Assembly: GCA_902541695.1 (NCBI GenBank)
Contig: CACBRT010000012.1
Coordinates: 1 to 32,271 of the forward strand
Reading direction: 5' to 3'
Length of the DNA: 32,271 nt
From: an uncultured Alphaproteobacteria bacterium
GTDB lineage: Bacteria; Pseudomonadota; Alphaproteobacteria; Rhodobacterales; Rhodobacteraceae
Translations under genes and position numbers: made by a program
Shown: piece by piece, positions 1 through 6,969 of the stretch
Layout: each line of letters starts with the position of its first letter
Numbering within the stretch: position 1 is the first letter of the stretch
The notes under the pieces: generated by a model
What the model saw: only the letters and a program-made list of their open reading frames with translations
What the model was told of the DNA's origin: nothing
Database searches by the model: none

Positions 1-194
1 CTTTAGTGGTTACAGGAGATCAAGATTTTGGTAACAATCCAGATATGAGTAAAAGAATTTGTAAAGAAAGCCTGAATAATAAATTAATAATTATGAAAAA
101 TCTAAAGCACATGGGACTAGTTGAAGATCCAAAACAATTTGGAAAAATTTTAGAAGATTTTTTAAACCAATTCTTAGATATTAAAAAAAAATAA
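1..194 (+). CDS. alpha/beta hydrolase, C-terminal fragment (5' end outside window)
   Basis: The reading frame is already open at base 3 (Leu), so this is the last ~64 residues of a longer gene; the GTG at base 6 is an internal Val codon, not a start. The fragment begins L-V-V-T-G-D-Q-D, the typical strand and acid turn before the third catalytic residue of alpha/beta hydrolases. It continues to K-N-L-K-H-M-G-L-V-E-D-P, where the His is in the usual position of the catalytic histidine, followed by a C-terminal helix ending F-L-N-Q-F. Substrate cannot be told. The stop is one base before the start of the CoA-transferase fusion, so it is almost certainly the upstream gene of the same operon as the fusion, DUF1185 protein and flavin monooxygenase. 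Family assignment is by pattern; the nucleophile elbow lies outside the window. Confidence 0.7.
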   Translation, partial: LVVTGDQDFGNNPDMSKRICKESLNNKLIIMKNLKHMGLVEDPKQFGKILEDFLNQFLDIKKK

Positions 195-195
195 T

Positions 196-2289
196 ATGAA
201 AAAAGGTATTCTTTCAGGTTTAAAAGTATTGGATTTAAGTAGAATGCTTTCTGGTCCATATTGTACCATGATGCTTGCAGACCATGGTGCTGAAGTCATT
301 AAGATTGAAAGTCCAACAGGCGATACAAGTAGAAAAACTGGTCCATTTAAACCTGAAGATTTAGAAAAAAAATGGTCAGGATATTTTGTAAGCCTCAACA
401 GAAATAAAAAAAGTGTTGTCATAGATTTAAAATCTAAGGATGGGAACAAAAAATTTCTTAGTCTTGTAGAAAAAGCTGACGTTTTGGTTGAAAATTTCAG
501 ACCAGGTGTGATGGATAAACTGGGACTTGGTTTTAATTCATTAAAGAAAATAAACAATAGACTTATTTATGCTGCCATCAGTGGTTTTGGAAATCCCCAA
601 TTTGGAAAAAGTCCTTATCTTTATTGGCCTTCATATGATGTTGTTGCTCAAGCTATGGGGGGAATTATTGGCATTACTGGTCCAGATAAAAATACTCCAA
701 CTAAAGTTGGTCCGGGTGTAGGAGACATTTTTTCTGGGCTAATGATGTCATTTGGGATTATCTCTGCTTTACGTATGGCTGAAAAAACATCTAAGGGACA
801 ATTTATTGATCTGTCTATGTATGACGCGGTTTTAAGTCTTTGTGAAAGAATAATTTATCAATATGACTTTGATAATTCAATTCCTAAGCCTGAAGGAAAC
901 GGGCATCCCTTACTAGTTCCATTCGGGATATATAAAAGTAAAGATGGACATATTGCATTAGGTATTGTTGATAATTCTTTCTGGAAAATTTTAACTAATA
1001 TTATTGGAAACAAAGAATTAGTAGATAATCGGAAATATGAAACTATAGAATCTAGACAAAATAATGCTAAATCGCTTAATTCAATTGTGGAAAGTTGGAC
1101 AATAACCAAAACTACCAAAGAATTGAAAAGTTTACTTGGCGGATATGTTCCCTTTGGTCCTCTAAATACTGCTGAGGAAATATTCAAAGATTCTCATGTA
1201 AAAAAACGTTCTATGATAAGAAAAGTTAAAATCCCTTTTGGCGATAAAATTAAGCCTTGGAGAGTAGCTGGTAATCCTCTAAATTTCAGTGAATTCCCTC
1301 AACCTGATTTTAAATCTGCCCCTTGTTTAGGTGAAAATAATAAAGATAATATATTCGATCATAAATCAGAGATATTTAAAAAATCTAAAAGTTCAAAGTT
1401 GCGAAAGGCTTTTGGTTCTTTTGCAACAGGTGTAACTTTGGTTACAACAAGACAAGAAAATGGAATACCAAGAGGTTTCACAGCTAATTCTTTTACTTCG
1501 GTATCCCTAGATCCACCATTACTATTAGTTTGCATATCAAAAAATGCACAAAGTTATTCAACTTTTAGAGATAGCAAATATTTTGCAGTAAATGTATTAA
1601 GCGAAAGCCAGAGATCTACTGCAGGATTATTTTCATCTCAGAGTTCGGAAAAATTTAAAATTACAAAATGGAAAAAAGGTTTTAAAGAGTTACCAATAAT
1701 TGACTCAGCTTTATCATATTTTTCATGTGAAAAGACGAATTTTCAGGAAGCTGGAGATCACGCAATTATTATTGGAAGTATCAAAGATTTTGGAATAAGG
1801 GACGGCAAACCGTTAGGATATTTTGATGGTGATTATTTTTCAATAGGTTTTGAAAAGTCACTCATAGACATGGTTAATAATGACAGTAATACCCATTTTG
1901 GAGCTATTTTAGAAAATAAAAAAAGAATACTTTTTATTGCTGATAAAAACAGAAACCTTACTCTACCAAAGTCATTAAATAGTCAAAAAAATCTAGAAGG
2001 ATTGGAAGATTACTTAAAAAGTCTGAACTTAAAATTTAAACTTGATTTCCTATATTCGGTTTATGAAGATAAGGAAAAAAATTCTCATATGATTTTTTAT
2101 CATGGGAAATTTTCTGGAAATGGAAATATTACTACTGTAACTTTTGATATCAATGAAATTCCGTATGAGAAAATTATTAATAATGCTGAAAGAACTATGA
2201 TGAAGAGGTACCACGATGAGTATCATCATGGACAATTTGGTATTTATCAAGGAAACGAAAAAAAAGGTAAAGTGAAAAAAGTTTTTTAA
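196..2289 (+). CDS. Fusion protein: class III CoA-transferase (CaiB/BaiF) + flavin reductase domain + unassigned C-terminal domain
   Basis: 697 residues, about 300 longer than an ordinary family III CoA-transferase. Residues ~5-375 carry CaiB/BaiF hallmarks: V-L-D-L-S-R near the N terminus, A-D-H-G-A-E-V-I-K-I-E, V-E-N-F-R-P-G, and a G-D-I-F-S-G segment whose Asp177 fits the position of the catalytic aspartate. Residues ~400-555 are a flavin reductase-like FMN-binding domain (F-A-T-G-V-T-L-V-T, T-A-N-S-F-T-S-V-S, and the G-D-H motif at 520-522), the type that supplies reduced flavin to two-component monooxygenases. Residues ~565-697 form a third globular region I cannot assign; its first strand faintly recalls Nudix folds but no Nudix box is visible. 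It starts one base after the hydrolase stop and precedes a DUF1185 gene and a luciferase-like monooxygenase, the probable consumer of the reduced flavin. Inference: CoA-thioester chemistry and flavin-dependent oxygenation are coupled in one pathway. Confidence 0.85.
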   Translation: MKKGILSGLKVLDLSRMLSGPYCTMMLADHGAEVIKIESPTGDTSRKTGPFKPEDLEKKWSGYFVSLNRNKKSVVIDLKSKDGNKKFLSLVEKADVLVENFRPGVMDKLGLGFNSLKKINNRLIYAAISGFGNPQFGKSPYLYWPSYDVVAQAMGGIIGITGPDKNTPTKVGPGVGDIFSGLMMSFGIISALRMAEKTSKGQFIDLSMYDAVLSLCERIIYQYDFDNSIPKPEGNGHPLLVPFGIYKSKDGHIALGIVDNSFWKILTNIIGNKELVDNRKYETIESRQNNAKSLNSIVESWTITKTTKELKSLLGGYVPFGPLNTAEEIFKDSHVKKRSMIRKVKIPFGDKIKPWRVAGNPLNFSEFPQPDFKSAPCLGENNKDNIFDHKSEIFKKSKSSKLRKAFGSFATGVTLVTTRQENGIPRGFTANSFTSVSLDPPLLLVCISKNAQSYSTFRDSKYFAVNVLSESQRSTAGLFSSQSSEKFKITKWKKGFKELPIIDSALSYFSCEKTNFQEAGDHAIIIGSIKDFGIRDGKPLGYFDGDYFSIGFEKSLIDMVNNDSNTHFGAILENKKRILFIADKNRNLTLPKSLNSQKNLEGLEDYLKSLNLKFKLDFLYSVYEDKEKNSHMIFYHGKFSGNGNITTVTFDINEIPYEKIINNAERTMMKRYHDEYHHGQFGIYQGNEKKGKVKKVF

Positions 2290-2303
2290 AATTATTTTTA
2301 TGT

Positions 2304-2308
2304 GGGGG
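2304..2308 (+). promoter_or_regulatory. G5 Shine-Dalgarno fixing the start of the DUF1185 gene
   Basis: A GGGGG run followed by AATAAA leads to the ATG at 2315. An in-frame ATG at 2300 overlaps the run and has no ribosome binding site of its own, so 2315 is preferred. The same G-run arrangement is found before four other starts in this window. Confidence 0.6.
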
Positions 2309-2314
2309 AATAAA

Positions 2315-2917
2315 ATGATTGAAGATATAAGAAAAATAGTCACTTATGAAGAAATAATTAATGTTGAAGGAGGAAAAAAAGCGCCAAACGATCTTAGGTT
2401 GATTGGAGTCGCTGCCGTTTTAAAAAATCCTTGGTATGGTAAAAACTTTACTGAAGATTTAACACCTGAAATAAATAGAATTTCACCAATAATCGGAAAA
2501 ATACTTACCGAAAAATTAGTGGCCAATATTGGATCTGGAGATAAAATAGAAGCATATGGCAAAGCTGCAGTTGCAGGAATAGATTCTGAAATCGAACATG
2601 CTTCGGCTTTAATTCATACATTAAAATTTGGAAACTATCTTAGAGAGGCCGCTAAAGCTAAATCTTATCTTGGTTTTACAAACGTCAGAGGACCTGCAAA
2701 TACTCCAGTATTTATTCCCTTAATGGATAAAAATGATACAGGAAGACGATCACATTACTTAACGGTGCAATTTTCAATAAATGATGCCCCGGCAGGTAAT
2801 GAACTTATCGCAGCTCTTGGAGCCGCAACTAGTGGAAGACCTCACCATAGAATTGGAGATCGCTACTCTGATTTAAATTCTTTAGGAAGAACAGAGGACA
2901 ATCCAGCAGGTGTTTAG
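2315..2917 (+). CDS. AA_synth / DUF1185 family protein
   Basis: 200 residues from the ATG at 2315. The sequence matches my memory of the 'amino acid synthesis' family (DUF1185, PF06684): N-terminal R-K-I-V-T-Y-E-E-I, then V-A-A-V-L-K-N-P-W, G-K-A-A-V-A-G, E-I-E-H-A-S-A-L-I-H, and a C-terminal G-R-P-H-H-R-I-G-D. The family has structures but, to my knowledge, no firmly established reaction, and its name does not reflect proven function. No signal peptide or membrane segment is visible. It lies 25 bases after the CoA-transferase/flavin reductase fusion and 75 bases before the luciferase-like monooxygenase on the same strand, which suggests a step in the same catabolic pathway. Family call is good; role unknown. 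Confidence 0.8.
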   Translation: MIEDIRKIVTYEEIINVEGGKKAPNDLRLIGVAAVLKNPWYGKNFTEDLTPEINRISPIIGKILTEKLVANIGSGDKIEAYGKAAVAGIDSEIEHASALIHTLKFGNYLREAAKAKSYLGFTNVRGPANTPVFIPLMDKNDTGRRSHYLTVQFSINDAPAGNELIAALGAATSGRPHHRIGDRYSDLNSLGRTEDNPAGV

Positions 2918-2977
2918 AAAGAATTTAATTGCACTATTGATAAAATATTATACGATAAAATCAGAATTTCGATTAAT

Positions 2978-2983
2978 GGGGGG
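2978..2983 (+). promoter_or_regulatory. G6 Shine-Dalgarno of the luciferase-like monooxygenase
   Basis: Six consecutive G, nine bases before the ATG at 2993. It can pair with the CCUCC anti-Shine-Dalgarno through one G-U wobble. It stands out sharply in an AT-rich leader. Confidence 0.55.
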
Positions 2984-2992
2984 CTATATTAA

Positions 2993-4030
2993 ATGAAATT
3001 CCAACTAGCTGTGAATTTAGAACGTATGGATAACAGCATTGAGATGGAAGATGTTAAAAACCATACTCTAGATATGGTTCAAATGGCTGATCGAGGTGGG
3101 TTTAATATTGTTTGGGCAGCAGAACATCATGCTATAGAAATGACTATAGCACCAAATCCTTTTCAAATATTAACTTGGTGGGCAAATCATACAGAAAGGA
3201 TAAGATTAGGTACAGCTGTTGTAAATGCAGCTTATTGGCATCCAATAAATCTTGCAGGTGAAGCCGCTTTTACAGATTTGATTAGTGGTGGCCGTTTAGA
3301 ATTTGGTATTGGATCGGGGGCATATCAAAGAGAATTTGATAGAATGAAACCAAATGTAAAACAACAGGATGGATGGCGTTATATGCAAGAAATGCTACCA
3401 TTGTTAAAAAAATTATGGTCAGGGGATGTTGAACATAAAGGGGAATTCTGGGAATTTCCTTCCTCAACTTCTTGCCCTAAACCTATACAAGAGCCCCATC
3501 CCCCTATTTGGGTGGCTGCTCGATCTCCAATAACCTATGATTATGCAATTAAAAACAAGTGTAATGTTATGTCATGGCCACTTACCAGACCATTTACAGA
3601 AGCTGAACTATATAAAAAACAATTAGACGATGCAATCGCTGTTAATAAATCGAATTTTAAGCCTATATTTGCTATGATGCGCCATGCTGCAGTTTATACA
3701 AACAATGAAGATAAGGAGAAAGCCTTAAATGCGATAAGAACAGTATTGGGACAATTTGAAAATTTATTCAAAAATCTTGGAGATGTTCAAAATGGCTTTA
3801 CAAAACAAATTCCACTGAATGAATTAGAAGGTAGGGAACAGTACGACCCTGATATGCTCACAAAAAATCTACTTTTTGGTAATCCTGAAGAAATAATAAG
3901 AAAGCTTAAATTATATCAAGATTTAGGAGTCGATGAATTTATATATTATGCAAGTATGGGATTAGGCCACAAAGAGCAAAAGAAATCTTTAAAATTGTTT
4001 ATTGAAGAAGTTATGCCAGAGTTTTGTTAA
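2993..4030 (+). CDS. LLM-class flavin-dependent monooxygenase (bacterial luciferase-like)
   Basis: 345 residues, a normal length for the family. Visible signatures: W-A-A-E-H-H near residue 42, R-I-R-L-G-T-A-V-V around 70, W-H-P-I-N-L-A-G-E around 82, S-G-G-R-L-E-F-G-I-G-S-G-A around 99, and P-K-P-I-Q-E-P-H-P-P-I-W-V-A-A around 162. These are the strands and loops of the TIM-barrel FMNH2-using oxygenases. Such enzymes act in the cytoplasm and need reduced flavin from a partner reductase; the flavin reductase domain of the fusion two genes upstream is the obvious candidate. The gene ends four bases before the stop of a convergent oxidoreductase. Substrate cannot be predicted from sequence reading. 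Confidence 0.88.
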   Translation: MKFQLAVNLERMDNSIEMEDVKNHTLDMVQMADRGGFNIVWAAEHHAIEMTIAPNPFQILTWWANHTERIRLGTAVVNAAYWHPINLAGEAAFTDLISGGRLEFGIGSGAYQREFDRMKPNVKQQDGWRYMQEMLPLLKKLWSGDVEHKGEFWEFPSSTSCPKPIQEPHPPIWVAARSPITYDYAIKNKCNVMSWPLTRPFTEAELYKKQLDDAIAVNKSNFKPIFAMMRHAAVYTNNEDKEKALNAIRTVLGQFENLFKNLGDVQNGFTKQIPLNELEGREQYDPDMLTKNLLFGNPEEIIRKLKLYQDLGVDEFIYYASMGLGHKEQKKSLKLFIEEVMPEFC

Positions 4031-4034
4031 GAAG

Positions 4035-5057
4035 TTAATCACTGACCTTTACAAGCAACTTACCAAAATTACGGCCATTTAATAAATCAATAAAAGCAGA
4101 AGGCGCATTTGATAAACCAGCTTTTATATCTTCTTTATATATGATTTCTTGTTTTTGAACTAACGGAGATACCTCTTCAATAAATTGAGGATATGTTTCC
4201 TTATGGTCAAAAATAATAAATCCATTTACTCTTAATCTTCTGACTAAAATTGTTCGCCACAGTTTTGGGAGAGATATAGCTTGGTCAATACCCTTTCCAG
4301 AATACCATGATATCATACCGCAAACCGCAATTCGACCAAAATCATTCATATTGGGAATTATAGCCTCTAGTGTTTTGCCCGCTACATTCTCAAAATAGAT
4401 ATCTACTCCATTGGGACAATATGATTGAATTAGATTACTAAATTCTTTAGTATTAGTTACATTATTGTGGTTAATACAACCATCAAACCCCAATTCATTC
4501 ACAACATACGAACATTTCTGATCGTTCCCGGCAATGCCGATAACTTTCAACCCCTTTTTTTTAGCAAGCTGACCTGCCAAACTACCTACGGCACCAGAAG
4601 CAGCAGATATTACAATTGTTTCTTCTTTTTTTGCATTTGCAATCTTATTCAATCCAGTCCATGCGGTATGTCCAGGCATACCTAAAACACCTAAAGCAGT
4701 CTGTTCAGGAATATTTGTTCTTTTTAATTTTCTTAATCCATGCCCATTTGATATAGCATGTGAAACCCACCCAAACTTACCTATAACCAATTCACTTACT
4801 GCAAATTTTTCATTTTTAGAAACAATTATTTCTCCTATACATTCGCCCTCCATAGCCTCACCAATTTCAACAGGGGAGGCATATGATCTAACATTGTCCA
4901 TTCTACCTCGCATATAAGGATCTAATGAGAGCCATTTGACTTTAACTAAAATTTCTCCACTTTTAATTTCAGGACAGTTAAAAAATTCAAGTTTGAAATT
5001 GTCAAATGTAGGCTCACCAACAGGTCTTTTTGCTAATATTATTTTTTCAATTTGCAT
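4035..5057 (-). CDS. NADP-dependent oxidoreductase, zinc-independent MDR (CurA/prostaglandin-reductase-like)
   Basis: 340 residues. L-S-L-D-P-Y-M-R-G-R-M near residue 47 is the signature of the CurA / leukotriene B4 dehydrogenase-like branch of medium-chain reductases. The nucleotide fold follows with V-I-S-A-A-S-G-A-V-G-S-L-A-G-Q-L-A-K around 149, then G-V-D-I-Y-F-E-N-V-A-G and the C-terminal G-K-L-L-V-K-V. No zinc ligands are apparent. Enzymes of this branch reduce alpha,beta-unsaturated ketones or aldehydes with NADPH. It lies 16 bases downstream of an SDR gene on the same strand, so the two are probably co-transcribed, and it is convergent with the monooxygenase (four-base gap). Whether it serves the upstream oxygenase module is unknown. 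Confidence 0.85.
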   Translation of the reverse strand: MQIEKIILAKRPVGEPTFDNFKLEFFNCPEIKSGEILVKVKWLSLDPYMRGRMDNVRSYASPVEIGEAMEGECIGEIIVSKNEKFAVSELVIGKFGWVSHAISNGHGLRKLKRTNIPEQTALGVLGMPGHTAWTGLNKIANAKKEETIVISAASGAVGSLAGQLAKKKGLKVIGIAGNDQKCSYVVNELGFDGCINHNNVTNTKEFSNLIQSYCPNGVDIYFENVAGKTLEAIIPNMNDFGRIAVCGMISWYSGKGIDQAISLPKLWRTILVRRLRVNGFIIFDHKETYPQFIEEVSPLVQKQEIIYKEDIKAGLSNAPSAFIDLLNGRNFGKLLVKVSD

Positions 5058-5073
5058 TTTTATTTCCTACCAA

Positions 5074-5841
5074 TTACTTAAATATTCCTTGTGAGATAAT
5101 TTTTTTAAATATTTTATCTCTTATATCCAAAAAATTTCTATCAAAATTATCAAATTTACCAGAGGCAATTGATAAAATACATTTTGCAGGTTCGATAGGA
5201 TCAATCATATTATTTTCAGGTAAAAAAGAAATTTCATTGATTTTAGATTTCCTTATTTTCATCTGCATTTTTGTTTTTACAAGACCTGGAGAAAAACCAA
5301 AACATTTAATACCACTTTCTTTACCTTCTAAATTAACCTGTTTTGTAATCATATGGAACGCTGCTTTACTAGCACAATAACTAGACCATCCTTTTCTTGG
5401 ATGATTAGAAGCTCCTGAAAGGATATTAATAACCCTAGCTTTGGAGTTAGACAATACTGTCCATAGCTCTGAAATTAATGCTAATTGAGCCGTTAAGTTT
5501 ATATTGATCGATTTTTCTAATTCAACTATATCCAAATTTCCAAGCATAGACATTGGTAAAATCGTGGCGGCATTATTAATCATGACATCCACACCACCCC
5601 AAACTTCAATAATTGATTTTGCTAAATTTGGGATCTTCGATACTCTAGACAGATCACCTACTATCTCTTTTGCATTTCCTCCATTCTGAATAATTTCCTG
5701 TATTAAATCCTTACAATCACCTTTTTTTTTACAATGTAAAATTAACCGAGCACCTTTTTTAGCCATAAGCAAAGCAGTAGATCTACCGATACCTGACCTA
5801 GATCCTGATATAAAAACGATCTTATCATTCAATATATTCAT
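5074..5841 (-). CDS. Short-chain dehydrogenase/reductase (SDR)
   Basis: 255 residues, classical SDR length. The cofactor motif is S-G-S-R-S-G-I-G-R-S at 13-22, a variant of T-G-x3-G-x-G. N-N-A-A-T is near residue 90. The catalytic pair is the Ser in N-I-L-S-G-A-S and the S-Y-C-A-S-K motif near 160. An oxidation or reduction of a hydroxyl/keto group with NAD(P)H is expected; no substrate can be assigned. The gene is first in a two-gene unit with the CurA-like reductase and is divergent from selU, with 75 bases between the two starts. The start ATG is supported by the motif positions. Confidence 0.87.
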   Translation of the reverse strand: MNILNDKIVFISGSRSGIGRSTALLMAKKGARLILHCKKKGDCKDLIQEIIQNGGNAKEIVGDLSRVSKIPNLAKSIIEVWGGVDVMINNAATILPMSMLGNLDIVELEKSININLTAQLALISELWTVLSNSKARVINILSGASNHPRKGWSSYCASKAAFHMITKQVNLEGKESGIKCFGFSPGLVKTKMQMKIRKSKINEISFLPENNMIDPIEPAKCILSIASGKFDNFDRNFLDIRDKIFKKIISQGIFK

Positions 5842-5916
5842 AAAATAGATTTTAATTTTTATATATCATGGTGTAAAGCATAGTAAGACAAATTGATTCA
5901 GAATCTTTATTAGAAA

Positions 5917-6969
5917 ATGGAATTAAAAAATTGTAAATTTGAAAGCATTAGCAAAGTCAATTTTGACACTATAATCGATGTTAGATCACCAAAAGAATTT
6001 ACTGAGGACCATATACCTAATTCAATAAATCTCCCAGTATTATCAGATTTTGAAAGAGAAGTTGTAGGAAAAATATATATTCAAAATAGCCAATTTGAAG
6101 CAAAGAAAATTGGAGCAAAATATATTTCAGAAAATATATCTAAACATTTAGATGGATTGCTTTCAAATAAAAATGATAATTGGAAAGCACTAATCTATTG
6201 CTGGAGAGGAGGACAAAGATCAAAGTCATTGGGAATTGTACTACATGAGATTGGGTGGGATATAAATATTCTAGATGGTGGTTATAAATCCTACAGAAAA
6301 AATGTTGTCAAAAACCTTTATGAAGACGAATTATTTCACAATATTTTTATTATTTCTGGATATACCGGCACAGGTAAAACATTAATGCTTCAAGAACTTA
6401 GCAAAAAAGGTGCACAAGTCATTGATTTAGAAAAATTAGCAAATCATAAGGGATCAATATTTGGTTCACAACCAAATGGACAACCCTCTCAAAAAAGATT
6501 TGAAAGTGAAATTCACAATCTAATGAAAAAATTCAATCCCGAAATGCCCATTTTTATTGAGTCTGAGTCTAGTAAAATAGGTTATTTAAAAATACCTCCA
6601 GCATTATGGAAAAAAATGAAATCTTCACCCCATTTTGAGCTTTCTTCTAATAATATTTCAAGAGCTAAATTTTTATCTACTCAATATCCAGAATTATATA
6701 AAGATACTAATAAGCTTTTGGAAAAAATTGAGTTGTTAAAAGAATTTCATAAAAATGAAACAATAATTGGTTGGAAAAATTTGATTGAAAAAAAAGATTT
6801 TTTTACACTTTCTAAACAACTAATAGAAATGCATTATGACCCCAAATATAAAAATTCAAATAATTACACAGAAAAATCAAAAATCCAAAAAATTCACTTG
6901 GATCCAAATATCAAGAATAATGTAAGTGAAGTAGCTAATTTAATTTTAGAAATTTCTAATAAGAAATAG
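5917..6969 (+). CDS. selU: tRNA 2-selenouridine synthase
   Basis: 350 residues, normal for SelU/MnmH/YbbB. The N-terminal rhodanese domain starts with D-T-I-I-D-V-R-S-P-K-E-F at ~17-28 and has its active-site loop at C95-W-R-G-G-Q-R-S. The C-terminal half begins with a P-loop G-Y-T-G-T-G-K-T at 148-155, as in the family. The enzyme replaces the sulfur of 2-thiouridine at the wobble position of Glu, Gln and Lys tRNAs with selenium, using selenophosphate. It is convergent with the SelD fusion and overlaps it by 14 bases, which fits a selenium-use pair. No selA, selB or SECIS-type gene is seen here, so in this window selenium serves tRNA modification only. Confidence 0.92.
   Translation: MELKNCKFESISKVNFDTIIDVRSPKEFTEDHIPNSINLPVLSDFEREVVGKIYIQNSQFEAKKIGAKYISENISKHLDGLLSNKNDNWKALIYCWRGGQRSKSLGIVLHEIGWDINILDGGYKSYRKNVVKNLYEDELFHNIFIISGYTGTGKTLMLQELSKKGAQVIDLEKLANHKGSIFGSQPNGQPSQKRFESEIHNLMKKFNPEMPIFIESESSKIGYLKIPPALWKKMKSSPHFELSSNNISRAKFLSTQYPELYKDTNKLLEKIELLKEFHKNETIIGWKNLIEKKDFFTLSKQLIEMHYDPKYKNSNNYTEKSKIQKIHLDPNIKNNVSEVANLILEISNKK

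Noticed and set aside
5030-5380. 116-codon frame on + opposite the SDR and CurA-like genes
   Set aside because: Antisense to conserved SDR motifs; no ribosome site or known domain.
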